Assembly: GCA_036273715.1 (NCBI GenBank)
Contig: DASUHB010000033.1
Coordinates: 62,001 to 126,000 of the forward strand
From: Gemmatimonadaceae bacterium
GTDB taxonomy: Bacteria > Gemmatimonadota > Gemmatimonadetes > Gemmatimonadales > Gemmatimonadaceae
DNA: 64,000 nucleotides
Direction: 5' to 3'
In this document: positions 56,299-64,000 of the stretch, piece by piece
How positions within the stretch are numbered: the stretch's first letter is position 1
How the letters are laid out: each line of letters starts with the position of its first letter
Program-made: the position numbers and the translations under genes
The notes under the pieces: model-generated
Seen by the model: only the letters and a program-made list of their open reading frames with translations
Told to the model about the DNA's origin: nothing
Databases searched by the model: none

Positions 56299-57299
56299 GC
56301 GGCGCGCCGCGGGCCAAGGTGTCGGTGGTGATCCCGGTCTACAACGAGGAAGCCAACATCCCCGAGCTGGTGCCGCGCGTGTTCGCGGTGCTCGACGCAC
56401 TCGATCGGCCGTCGGAGGTGATCTGCGTGGACGACGGGAGCCGCGATCGATCGCTCGACCTGTTGCGGGACCTCGTGGATCGCTATCCCGACAGGCTCCG
56501 CGTCGTCGAGCTCAGTCGGAACTTCGGGCAGCACCCCGCCATCCTGGCCGGCTTTGCCATCGCCGGCGGCGATGTGGTGGTCACGCTGGATGCCGATCTC
56601 CAGAACCCGCCGGAGGAGATTCCGAAGTTGCTCGCGCTCTCCGACCAGGGATTCGATGTGGTGGGCGGCGTGCGCGAAGTGAGGCGGGACAGTTTGTTCC
56701 GCCGCGTCGCATCGCACGTCGTGAATCGTGTCACGACGGCCATCACCGGCATCCGCATGACCGACTACGGGTGCATGCTGCGCGCGTATTCGCGCGAGGT
56801 GATCGATCTCATCAATCGGTGCGAGGAGTCGTCCACGTTCATCCCGGCGCTCGCGCAAACGTTCTCGCGGCGGCCGGCCGAAGTGGCCGTCCGCCACGCC
56901 GAGCGACGCGCCGGCGCCTCCAAATATTCGCTCTATCGGCTGTTCCGCCTCAACTTCGATTTGATGACGGGATTCTCGGTCGTGCCGCTGCAGGTCTTCA
57001 CCTTGTTCGGATTCCTCACGGCGAGCGGCGGCCTCGTGTTGGGCATATATCTCCTGATCCGCCGGTTCGTGCTGCTGCGGGCCTCGGAGGCCGACGGCGT
57101 GTTCACGTTGTTTGCGCTCGCGTTCGTGGTGATGGGCGTGCTCATGGCAGGGTTAGGCATCGTGGGGGAATACGTCGGACGCATCTATCAGGAGGTGCGC
57201 GGCCGTCCGCGCTATCTCGTGCGGCGCGTCTACGGCGCGACGGGTGCGCTAATGCGCCTCGAGGACGGCGGGGTCGAAGGATCGGTGCCCCGCCCATGA
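56295..57299 (+). CDS. arnC: Undecaprenyl-phosphate L-Ara4FN transferase (GT2 family)
   Basis: 334 residues. GT2 catalytic domain with VVIPVYNEEANIPELV, CVDDGSRDRSLDLL and TLDADLQNPPEEIPKL (DXD). The stretch DYGCMLRAYSREVIDLINRC and EESSTFIPALAQTFSRRPAE resembles ArnC, and two C-terminal transmembrane helices (about 230-255 and 270-295) fit its membrane location. It transfers L-Ara4FN from UDP to undecaprenyl phosphate on the cytosolic side. 4-base overlap with arnB upstream and with the formyltransferase downstream. Dolichyl-phosphate-mannose synthase-like relatives are the alternative. Confidence 0.9.
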   Translation: MSGAPRAKVSVVIPVYNEEANIPELVPRVFAVLDALDRPSEVICVDDGSRDRSLDLLRDLVDRYPDRLRVVELSRNFGQHPAILAGFAIAGGDVVVTLDADLQNPPEEIPKLLALSDQGFDVVGGVREVRRDSLFRRVASHVVNRVTTAITGIRMTDYGCMLRAYSREVIDLINRCEESSTFIPALAQTFSRRPAEVAVRHAERRAGASKYSLYRLFRLNFDLMTGFSVVPLQVFTLFGFLTASGGLVLGIYLLIRRFVLLRASEADGVFTLFALAFVVMGVLMAGLGIVGEYVGRIYQEVRGRPRYLVRRVYGATGALMRLEDGGVEGSVPRP

Positions 57300-58243
57300 A
57301 AGGGCCGCGCATCGCGCTCTTCGCCTACGCCGACGTCGGTCACGCTTGTCTCTCGATGCTGCTGGAGCGGGACGCGCACATCGCCGTCGTGTACACGCAC
57401 GCCGATGCGCCGGGCGAGTCTACGTGGTTTCCGTCGGTGGCGTCGCTCGCGGTGCGCAACGGGATCCCGGTGCGGCTCGACGCGCGCCTCGACGAACACG
57501 CCCAACTGGCCGGTCTGCGGTCGGCCGCGCCGGACCTGGTGCTCTCGTGCTACTACCGGTCGATGCTGCCCTTGGCCGCGCTCGCCGTGGCGCCGTTAGG
57601 CAACTTCAACGTGCACGGCTCGCTCCTGCCGCGCTACCGCGGACGCGCCCCCGTCAATTGGGCCGTGCTCAACGGGGAAACGGAGACCGGCGCCACACTC
57701 CACGTGATGACCGCGCGCGCCGACGCCGGCGATATCGTCGATCAGGAAGCCGTCCCGATCGGTCCCGACGACACGGCGTGCGAGGTCCAGGCGCGCGTGC
57801 GCGACGCCGCCGTGCGAATCCTCGATCGCCAACTCGACGCACTCGCGGCCGGATGCGCACCCCGCCGGCCCCAGGATGCCACGCGCGCCACCACGTTCGG
57901 CAAGCGCCGGCCCGAAGATGGCGCCTTCGTGTGGACGCAGAGCGCCACCGCGATCCATAATCTGGTGCGTGCGGTGTCGCACCCGTATCCCGGCGCCTTC
58001 ACGCCGCACGCGAGACGAACGCTGTATCTCTGGCGAACGCGGAATGGCGGCTGGAGCGCGCAGGGCGCGCATCCGGGCGAGATGCGGATGATCGACGACC
58101 GGCTCTACGTCGCGTGCGGGTCCGCCGACCCCCAATGGCTCGAGATCGTGCGCGCGCAGATCGATGGCGATATCGAGCGCGATGGCGCAGACCTCGCGCG
58201 CCACCTCGCGCTCCACGCGCCTAACACTCAACCCGCCACATGA
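57296..58243 (+). CDS. arnA: ArnA formyltransferase domain as a separate protein
   Basis: 315 residues from ATG 57296. The formyltransferase hallmark NFNVHGSLLPRYRGRAPVNW carries catalytic Asn105 and His107; Asp143 in ARADAGDIV completes the triad of ArnA (N102/H104/D140 in E. coli). GETETGATLHVMTARADAGD is nearly identical in pattern to ArnA and Fmt. It formylates UDP-L-Ara4N with 10-formyl-tetrahydrofolate. In E. coli it is fused to a decarboxylase; here the decarboxylase is the next gene, overlapping by 4 bases. Methionyl-tRNA formyltransferase is the alternative, but context is decisive. Confidence 0.9.
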   Translation: MKGPRIALFAYADVGHACLSMLLERDAHIAVVYTHADAPGESTWFPSVASLAVRNGIPVRLDARLDEHAQLAGLRSAAPDLVLSCYYRSMLPLAALAVAPLGNFNVHGSLLPRYRGRAPVNWAVLNGETETGATLHVMTARADAGDIVDQEAVPIGPDDTACEVQARVRDAAVRILDRQLDALAAGCAPRRPQDATRATTFGKRRPEDGAFVWTQSATAIHNLVRAVSHPYPGAFTPHARRTLYLWRTRNGGWSAQGAHPGEMRMIDDRLYVACGSADPQWLEIVRAQIDGDIERDGADLARHLALHAPNTQPAT

Positions 58244-59274
58244 AAGTCCTCATCCTCGGCGTCAACGGCTTCATCGGCAACGCGCTGACCGAACGCATTC
58301 TCACCACCACGGATTGGGAAGTGTTCGGCCTCGACATGTCTGCCGAGAAGATCGAGCCATTCCTGGAGAACAAGCGCTTCCGCTTCCTCGAGGGTGACAT
58401 CGCGATCAACAAGGAATGGATCGAGTACCACATCAAGCGGTGCGATGTCGTGCTGCCGCTCGTCGCGATCGCCACGCCGGCGACGTACGTGCGCGATCCG
58501 CTCTCGGTCTTCGAGCTCGACTTCGAGGAAAATCTGCGCATCGTCAAACAATGCGTGCGCTACACGAAGCGCGTCGTGTTCCCGTCCACGTCGGAAGTGT
58601 ACGGCATGTGCCCGGACGCCGAGTTCGATGAGTATCGCTCGACGCTCGTGTACGGTCCGATCCACAAGCAGCGCTGGATTTATTCGACGAGCAAGCAGCT
58701 GCTCGATCGCGTGATCTTCGCCTACGGCCAGCAGGCCGGCTTGAAGTTCACGCTGTTCCGGCCGTTCAACTGGATCGGTCCGCATCTCGACAACGTGGAC
58801 TCGCCCAAAGAGGGCTCGTCGCGCGTGCTGACGCAGTTCCTCCACAACATCCTGTACGGCGAGCCGATCAAGCTCGTGGATGGCGGGCGGCAGCGTCGAT
58901 CGTTCACGCACATCCGGGACGGCATCGACTGCTTGATGCGCATCCTGGTGAACGAGAACGGCGTGGCCGACGGCGAGATCTTCAACATCGGCAATCCGGC
59001 CAACGACGTCTCGATCCGTGAGCTGGCCGAGCGCCTGCTCGCGGGAGTCGCGCGCTACCCGGGCTACGAGGATGCCGCCCAACGCACCTCCATCGTCGAG
59101 GTGCGCTCGGAGTCCTACTACGGCGACGGCTATCAGGACATTCCGACCCGCGTCCCGTCCGTCGCGCACGCCGCCGCGAAGTTAGGCTGGGCGCCCCGCA
59201 TCGGGTTCGACGACGCCATTCGGTTGACGCTCGACTTCTACCTGGGGTCGCGCAAGCGCCCGTTGGTCCCGTGA
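58240..59274 (+). CDS. arnA: ArnA UDP-glucuronic acid decarboxylase domain as a separate protein
   Basis: 344 residues, an extended SDR. NAD site VLILGVNGFIGNALTERI; catalytic Ser118-Glu119 (VVFPSTSEVYGM) with Tyr148 and Lys152 (YSTSKQ), the same 30-residue spacing as Ser433/Tyr463 of E. coli ArnA. RSFTHIRDGIDCLMRILVN and RPFNWIGPHLDNVDSPKEGS are characteristic of ArnA-DH. It oxidises and decarboxylates UDP-glucuronate to UDP-4-keto-L-arabinose. UDP-xylose synthase is a close relative; the context favours ArnA. The gene ends in a GTGA overlap with arnD. Confidence 0.92.
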   Translation: MKVLILGVNGFIGNALTERILTTTDWEVFGLDMSAEKIEPFLENKRFRFLEGDIAINKEWIEYHIKRCDVVLPLVAIATPATYVRDPLSVFELDFEENLRIVKQCVRYTKRVVFPSTSEVYGMCPDAEFDEYRSTLVYGPIHKQRWIYSTSKQLLDRVIFAYGQQAGLKFTLFRPFNWIGPHLDNVDSPKEGSSRVLTQFLHNILYGEPIKLVDGGRQRRSFTHIRDGIDCLMRILVNENGVADGEIFNIGNPANDVSIRELAERLLAGVARYPGYEDAAQRTSIVEVRSESYYGDGYQDIPTRVPSVAHAAAKLGWAPRIGFDDAIRLTLDFYLGSRKRPLVP

Positions 59275-60200
59275 CGCATCCGGCGCCGGCGGCGCCGTCC
59301 GGCCGGCGCATTGCGCTCAAGGTGGACTGCGATACGTATCTCGGCACCCGCGCCGGCGTACCGAATCTGCTGCGCGTGCTCGGCGCGCGCGGCATCCGCG
59401 CGACGTTCTTCTTTACGTTAGGCCCGGATCGCTCGGGGCGGGCCGTGGCGCGGCTGTTCACGCGAAAGGGGTTTCTGCGCAAGATGCTCCGCTCGCGCGC
59501 GCTGTCGATGTACGGTCCCCGGACGGCGCTCTACGGGACGCTGCTCCCGGCGCCGCTGATCGGCAGGCGGTTGGCGTCGGACATCCGCCTGGTGGCCGAC
59601 GGCCACGAGGTGGGCGTGCACGCGTGGGATCACGTGCGCTGGCACGACAAACTCGGCCGCCTAACGGAAGCGCAGATCGCCGCCGACTACAGTCGAGCGC
59701 ACGACGCGTTCGCCGAGATCTTCGGCCGGCGCGCGCGGGCGTCGGCGGCGCCCGGCTGGCACGCCACGGCCCGGTCGCTTGCCGTCCAGGACCGCTACGA
59801 CCTCGCGTACGCCTCGGATACACGCGGCGGCCCGCCGTTCTACCCCGAGGCCGGCGGAACGCGCTTTCGCACCATCCAGCTGCCGACCACGCTCCCGACG
59901 TGGGACGAGACGTACAACTCGCGGGAGACGCCGGATGATGCGTCGCTCATCGCGTTTTATCGGCGGGCGGTCTCCGGCACCGAGATCCACTCGATCCACA
60001 CCGAAGTGGAAGGCACGGCGCTGCTCGGGCTGTTCGAGCGCCAGCTCGACGCATGGCTGGCCGATGGGGTCGCGTTCGTGGCCCTGGAGACGATCGCCGC
60101 CGAGTGCCTAACGCAACCCGGCCGCGTGCCGGTGCGCCGCATCGTCCGCGCCGAGCTGCCGGGACGCGCCGGGCAGATCACCGCGAGCGTGCCGCTCTGA
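59271..60200 (+). CDS. arnD: 4-deoxy-4-formamido-L-arabinose-phosphoundecaprenol deformylase
   Basis: 309 residues, polysaccharide-deacetylase-like (NodB fold). Early ALKVDCDTYLGTRAGVPNLL holds the catalytic Asp and is a known ArnD-type opening; metal-binding His residues occur in HEVGVHAWDHVRWHD; the end contains HSIHTEVEG. It removes the formyl group from undecaprenyl-P-L-Ara4FN before transfer by ArnT. No arnE/arnF flippase genes follow here, so flipping is done elsewhere or by another protein. Start GTG 59271 is in the overlap with the decarboxylase gene. Confidence 0.9.
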   Translation: MTHPAPAAPSGRRIALKVDCDTYLGTRAGVPNLLRVLGARGIRATFFFTLGPDRSGRAVARLFTRKGFLRKMLRSRALSMYGPRTALYGTLLPAPLIGRRLASDIRLVADGHEVGVHAWDHVRWHDKLGRLTEAQIAADYSRAHDAFAEIFGRRARASAAPGWHATARSLAVQDRYDLAYASDTRGGPPFYPEAGGTRFRTIQLPTTLPTWDETYNSRETPDDASLIAFYRRAVSGTEIHSIHTEVEGTALLGLFERQLDAWLADGVAFVALETIAAECLTQPGRVPVRRIVRAELPGRAGQITASVPL

Positions 60201-60208
60201 TGCGCCGA

Positions 60209-60664
60209 TCAACCGGCCGCCGCGGCTCCCGAGCAGCGGTCCAGCAGCGCCTTCCCTGACTGCTGCACGGCCTGCGACGCCGGACGGCCGTCTTCGACCC
60301 AGCCCGAGCGCGTGTAGTGGCGGAGCACCGTCTCGGTGCGCACCTCGATCGTCGACCCGCGCTCGCCGTTGGCCTTCGTCTGCACGACCAGCTTGTCCAC
60401 CTGCTGCTGCTCCTCGGGCAGCTGGCCCGACGCGTCCCGATTGATGCGTTGGGCATCGATCGAACCCTCGCGCTCGTTCCACGTGCGCGGCGTGTAGCCG
60501 AGCTCCTTGAGCTGGTCCATCGAGCACGTGAACGCGTCGCCGCGCGTATGCGCGCTCGTACCACTCAGCGTCGGCCAGTACGTGGCGCAGGCCGCAGTCA
60601 TCGCGGCCAGAGCGACGCCGCCGAGCAGCCGGCGTGCGACACTCGCGAACCTGGAGCGATCCAT
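60209..60664 (-). CDS. Small putative lipoprotein
   Basis: 151 residues from ATG 60664, one base overlap with the acyltransferase stop (TGATG). The N-terminus has a short basic start and hydrophobic segment ending in LAAMTAAC, a plausible lipobox. The rest is hydrophilic (YWPTLSGTSAHTRGDAF, CSMDQLKELGYTPRTWNERE, QVDKLVVQTKANGERGSTIE), with no recognised domain. A location in a membrane facing the periplasm is inferred. It follows the hexapeptide acyltransferase in the same minus-strand unit. Confidence 0.7.
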   Translation of the reverse strand: MDRSRFASVARRLLGGVALAAMTAACATYWPTLSGTSAHTRGDAFTCSMDQLKELGYTPRTWNEREGSIDAQRINRDASGQLPEEQQQVDKLVVQTKANGERGSTIEVRTETVLRHYTRSGWVEDGRPASQAVQQSGKALLDRCSGAAAAG

Positions 60665-61521
60665 CACGCGCGTCCGCCTCCTCCGGTAGACCGCTGCCGC
60701 GCCGTCGGCAGACACTCGTCGAGCTTGGCCGGCGCGTTCGGCTTGACGCGCACGCTCTTGGCCGGGATGCCAACGTTCACGTGGTGGGGCCGCACATCTT
60801 TGGTCGCCACCGCGACCGCGCCGACCATGGCGTCGCACCCGACGTGCACGCCCGCCAGCACCGTGGCGTGGTACGTGATGCGCACGCCGTCGTCGATGCG
60901 CGTGGTCGCGTTGGTCACGTCGCGCTGATCGACGATGCTGTGCGTGTGGCTGTACACGTTGGCGTAGTCGGAGATGGAGACCTTGTTGCCTAACACAATG
61001 CCGCCACGGTCGTCCAGCAGCACGTGGCGGTGGATCACGACGTCGTCGCCCACCTCCATGTTGTAGCCGAACGAAAATTCGACGTGTTGGAACGCCTTGA
61101 AATTCTCGCCGCAGCGCTTGAAGATGCGCGACGCGAGGAGCCGGCGCAGCCGCACCCCGATGTCCACGTTCTGACCGCCTAACGGAGACCGGTCGAAGCT
61201 GTACCAGAGCCAGAGCAGCGGTTTCACGCGCTGGTAGCGCGCCTGGTCGCAGTCCGCGTAGTACTCGGGCTCGAGGGTCACGTTGCGCGGATCGAGCGCC
61301 AGCAGTGCCGCCCGCGTGGCCAGGGGCAGCGCCTCGTCCTCGACCGCGCTGTCCCAATTGCGCGCGAACCCCGGATACCAGATCTCGCACAGCGCCCGGC
61401 GACACAGCGTGTTGCGATCGCCGTCCTCGTGCGAGAGGCCATCAGCGATCTGCTCGAGCCAGGCGTCGGCGACCTGCGCGCCCGGAGCGGGGGACAGCTT
61501 CTTGAGGGGCAGAAGAGCCAT
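60664..61521 (-). CDS. Left-handed beta-helix (hexapeptide) acyltransferase
   Basis: 285 residues from ATG 61521. About 110 N-terminal residues of unclear type precede a hexapeptide-repeat region (residues about 140-245: FGYNMEVGDDVVIHRHVLLD, DRGGIVLGNKVSISDYANVY, VGCDAMVGAVAVATKDVRPH) ending VGIPAKSVRVK, the pattern of acyl/acetyltransferases such as maltose or serine O-acetyltransferases. The donor and acceptor are unknown; in this envelope-rich region a sugar acyltransferase is possible. Its stop overlaps the lipoprotein ATG by one base. Confidence 0.85.
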   Translation of the reverse strand: MALLPLKKLSPAPGAQVADAWLEQIADGLSHEDGDRNTLCRRALCEIWYPGFARNWDSAVEDEALPLATRAALLALDPRNVTLEPEYYADCDQARYQRVKPLLWLWYSFDRSPLGGQNVDIGVRLRRLLASRIFKRCGENFKAFQHVEFSFGYNMEVGDDVVIHRHVLLDDRGGIVLGNKVSISDYANVYSHTHSIVDQRDVTNATTRIDDGVRITYHATVLAGVHVGCDAMVGAVAVATKDVRPHHVNVGIPAKSVRVKPNAPAKLDECLPTARQRSTGGGGRA

Positions 61522-61602
61522 GTGGTACCGTAACACAAAAGCGTCGCAGGGGGAACGGACCGATCTGGATCTGCGACACGCCAGGTTGCATGCGGGCTCG
61601 CG

Positions 61603-62262
61603 CTACGGCTGCCGCCACGATGGCGCCGCGATGAGATCTTCGATGGCGCTCGCCAGCTCGTCGCGGCCCGCTCTCGTCACGGCGCTGAACGGAATCACCT
61701 GATCGGCCTCGAGCCCGAGTGCCGCCGTGATCTCGCGAACCCGCGCCGCCGCCTGCGCCCGCGACAACTTGTCCACCTTCGTGACGGTGACAATCGTCGG
61801 CGCGCCGAGCTCGGCGATGAACTCCAGCATCTGACGGTCGTCCGGCGACGGATCGCGCCGCACATCCAGAAGTTGGACGATACCGCGAAGCTGCACGCTC
61901 GACTCGAGGTAGGCGTTGATGAGCGGCCGCCATTTCGCGCGCTCTTCCTGCGATACACGCGCGTAGCCGTAGCCGGGCAAGTCCACGAGCACCAGCGCGT
62001 CGTTCACCGAAAAGAAGTTGATCTCGCGCGTCTTCCCGGGCTGCTGGCTGACCCGCGCCAACGAGTGGTGCCTCACGAGCGTGTTGAGCAGCGACGATTT
62101 CCCCACGTTGGATCGCCCGCTGAAGGCGACTTCGGGCAACCCGGCGTCCGGACGCCAACCATCGGGTGAGGCTTGTCCGCCCAGAAATTCCAGGCGTCGA
62201 ATGACGAGCGCTTCCGATCGCGATCCGGACTGCGGTTCCTCGCTGCCGTCAGTGCGCGACAT
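61603..62262 (-). CDS. engB: Ribosome biogenesis GTP-binding protein YihA/EngB
   Basis: 219 residues. G motifs are complete: Walker A FSGRSNVGKSSLLNTL, switch with PGKTREINFFSVND, LVDLPGYGYARVSQEERAKW, TKVDKL (G4) and the late SAVTRAG (G5). EngB assists 50S subunit assembly in the cytosol. It starts 14 bases before the end of lon (overlapping ORFs, same strand), an order lon-engB seen in many genomes. The N-terminal 20 residues are an Arg/Ser/Glu extension. Confidence 0.96.
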   Translation of the reverse strand: MSRTDGSEEPQSGSRSEALVIRRLEFLGGQASPDGWRPDAGLPEVAFSGRSNVGKSSLLNTLVRHHSLARVSQQPGKTREINFFSVNDALVLVDLPGYGYARVSQEERAKWRPLINAYLESSVQLRGIVQLLDVRRDPSPDDRQMLEFIAELGAPTIVTVTKVDKLSRAQAAARVREITAALGLEADQVIPFSAVTRAGRDELASAIEDLIAAPSWRQP

Positions 62263-64000
62263 CGGACACCGCCATGCCGGTATCGACGTGGCGGTCCGCG
62301 CGCAGCGCGAGTGACAACACCTCGTCCATCGTCGACACCGGATGGAACGTCAGCCCCTCGCGAATGTCGGGCGCGATCTCGTCCAGCTCGCGTGCGTTGG
62401 CCGCCGGCATGATGATGTGCGCGACGCCCGCCCGCCGGGCCGCGACGAGCTTCTCCTTGAGTCCGCCGATGGGCAGCACGCGTCCGCGGAGGGTGACCTC
62501 GCCGGTCATCGCCGTGTCGCCGCGCACGGCCGCGCCGGTGAGCGCGCTCACGAGCGCGGTCGCGATCGCGATGCCGGCGGACGGGCCATCCTTGGGCGTC
62601 GCGCCGGCGGGAATGTGCACGTGGATGTCGCGGCCGCGGGCAAAATCCGCGTCGATGCCCAACAAGCTGGCGCGCGACCGCGCGTAGCTTAGCGCCGCGC
62701 CGGCGGATTCCTTGAGCACGTCGCCTAACGTACCCGTCAATTGCAGGCGGCCCCGCCCGCGCACCACCGCCACCTCGATCTCGAGCAGATCGCCGCCGAC
62801 CGACGTGAACGCGAGGCCCGTGGCCACCCCCACCCGATCCTCGAGCTGCGTCCGATCGTCGTCATACGGCCGCACGCCCAGCAAGCCGACGAGATCCTGG
62901 GGCGCGATGGTGATCGGCGTCGCGGTCACGGCGGGGTTGGCGGCCGCGCGCCGGGCCAGCTTGCGGGCGATGCGCGCGATGCGGCGCTCGAGCTCGCGCA
63001 CGCCGGCTTCGCGCGTGTAGCCCCGCGCGATTTCCGTGAGCGTATCCGGCTGGATGGTCACCAGGGCCGGGTCGATCCCGTGGGTCCGCAGCTGCCGCGG
63101 GACCAGGTACTGCCGCGCGATGGCGTGTTTCTCGTGGTCCACGTAGCCCGGGAGCCGGATGATCTCCATGCGGTCGCGCAGCGGCTCCGGAACCTGGCCT
63201 AACGAATTGGCCGTCGTGATGAACAGCACCTGCGACAGGTCGTATTCGACATCGAGGTAGTGATCGCTGAACGCGCGGTTCTGCTCGGGGTCGAGGACTT
63301 CGAGCAGCGCCGCCGCCGGGTCGCCGCGCCAATCCTGTCCCATCTTGTCGACCTCATCGAGCAGAATCACCGGGTTGACGACGCCGGCGCGCCGCATCGC
63401 CTGGAGCACGCGGCCGGGCAGCGACCCGATGTACGTGCGGCGATGCCCGCGGATCTCGGCTTCGTCGCGCACGCCGCCCAACGACATGCGGGCGAAGCGC
63501 CTGCCTAACGCACGGGCGATCGACCTGCCCAACGACGTCTTGCCGACCCCGGGCGGGCCGACCAGGCACAGGATCGGCCCCTCGAGCTTCCCGACCAACG
63601 CCAGCACCGCGATGTAGTCGAGGATCCGCTCCTTCACGTCCTGCAGCCCGAAGTGATCCTCGTCGAGCACCGCCTGCGCGCGCGACACGTCCAGCAAATC
63701 GTCCGTGCGCTCCGTCCACGGGAGCCCCAACAGCCAGTCGAGATAGTTGCGCCCAACGGTCGACTCGGGCGACAGCGGCGGCGTACGGCGCAGCTTTCTC
63801 AGCTCGCGCTCGGCTCGCTCCCGCGCGTGCTCGGGCAGCCCTTTCGACGCGATCGCCGACTCCAGCTCGTCGAAATCGTCGCTGTCTTCCTGGCCCAGCT
63901 CGCGGTGAATCGCCTTGAGCTGCTCCTGCAGGTAGAACTCGCGCTGATTCTGAAACAGCGAGCCCCGCACGTCGTTCTCGATCTTGCGCTCGAGCCGCAG
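62249..64000 (-). CDS. lon: ATP-dependent Lon protease (5' end outside window)
   Basis: The visible part is 583 residues and the frame runs through the right edge, so the N-terminal LonN domain is missing from the window, not from the gene. Visible: the helical region [20 protein letters not shown], Walker [21 protein letters not shown], Walker B LLDEVDKM, sensor region and the Ser-Lys dyad in [16 protein letters not shown] (Ser) and [14 protein letters not shown] (Lys). Lon degrades misfolded and regulatory proteins in the cytosol. It is followed by engB with a 14-base overlap. Confidence 0.97.
   Translation of the reverse strand: MRLERKIENDVRGSLFQNQREFYLQEQLKAIHRELGQEDSDDFDELESAIASKGLPEHARERAERELRKLRRTPPLSPESTVGRNYLDWLLGLPWTERTDDLLDVSRAQAVLDEDHFGLQDVKERILDYIAVLALVGKLEGPILCLVGPPGVGKTSLGRSIARALGRRFARMSLGGVRDEAEIRGHRRTYIGSLPGRVLQAMRRAGVVNPVILLDEVDKMGQDWRGDPAAALLEVLDPEQNRAFSDHYLDVEYDLSQVLFITTANSLGQVPEPLRDRMEIIRLPGYVDHEKHAIARQYLVPRQLRTHGIDPALVTIQPDTLTEIARGYTREAGVRELERRIARIARKLARRAAANPAVTATPITIAPQDLVGLLGVRPYDDDRTQLEDRVGVATGLAFTSVGGDLLEIEVAVVRGRGRLQLTGTLGDVLKESAGAALSYARSRASLLGIDADFARGRDIHVHIPAGATPKDGPSAGIAIATALVSALTGAAVRGDTAMTGEVTLRGRVLPIGGLKEKLVAARRAGVAHIIMPAANARELDEIAPDIREGLTFHPVSTMDEVLSLALRADRHVDTGMAVSDVAH

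Noticed and set aside
62249-64000. Truncated lon pseudogene
   Set aside because: The frame continues without stop to the right edge with the expected Lon sequence, so the missing N-terminus is only a window boundary.

Overview
The window is a G+C-rich (about two thirds by eye), gene-dense bacterial chromosome segment with about 58 protein genes. Many neighbours overlap by 1 to 17 bases (ATGA, GTGA or TGATG junctions), so most genes sit in co-directional operons. I see no rRNA, tRNA, CRISPR array, insertion sequence or phage gene. Gene content points to a Gram-negative-type bacterium with lipopolysaccharide: an L-Ara4N lipid A modification cluster, heptosyltransferase-like enzymes, an LPS-kinase-like protein, a tripartite RND pump and an outer-membrane barrel. 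The mixture and the UbiE/UbiD/UbiA/UbiX menaquinone block fit Gemmatimonadota, but that is an inference from style and not a proven identification.

Layout. 0-8.8 kb: a partial unknown gene, a DUF1232 protein, IMP dehydrogenase, an amino-acid permease, a DHH phosphoesterase, then a NifU-domain/ApbC/MATE/SAM-hydrolase run. 8.9-12.2 kb (minus): ECF sigma factor, zinc-finger anti-sigma factor, a bactofilin-like membrane protein and a toast-rack-like exported protein. 12.3-16.6 kb: late menaquinone genes and a small phosphodiesterase. 16.8-25.4 kb: an exported S9 peptidase, then on the minus strand a short UvrC-like nuclease, mutM, purD, an M48 protease and a Cys/Met-metabolism PLP enzyme, and on the plus strand a REC-HD-GYP regulator. 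25.6-31.8 kb: glmM, glmS, a sugar epimerase, dtd, maf and a methyltransferase.

31.8-38.8 kb is an envelope glycan region: three GT9 glycosyltransferases, a DUF4254 family split over two overlapping genes, an FkbM methyltransferase, a Kdo/WaaP-type kinase and an FHA-GAF-adenylate cyclase that heads the minus-strand operon. 39.0-45.4 kb holds an unrecognised 493-residue protein, a SnoaL-like exported protein, trpE, an outer-membrane protein and a DedA protein. 45.4-52.8 kb (minus) encodes an OmpR-type regulator, its histidine kinase and a TolC/MFP/RND pump. Divergent from it, 52.9-60.2 kb encodes a Nudix hydrolase and arnT-arnB-arnC-arnA(formyltransferase)-arnA(decarboxylase)-arnD. The right end (minus) has a lipoprotein, a hexapeptide acyltransferase, engB and lon, whose 5' end lies beyond the window.

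The most striking feature is not a gene. The heptamer GTTAGGC (complement GCCTAAC) occurs about 85 times, roughly ten times the base-composition expectation. It is on both strands, in every reading frame that avoids an internal stop, over stop codons and in intergenic DNA. This looks like a DNA-level highly iterated sequence of unknown purpose.
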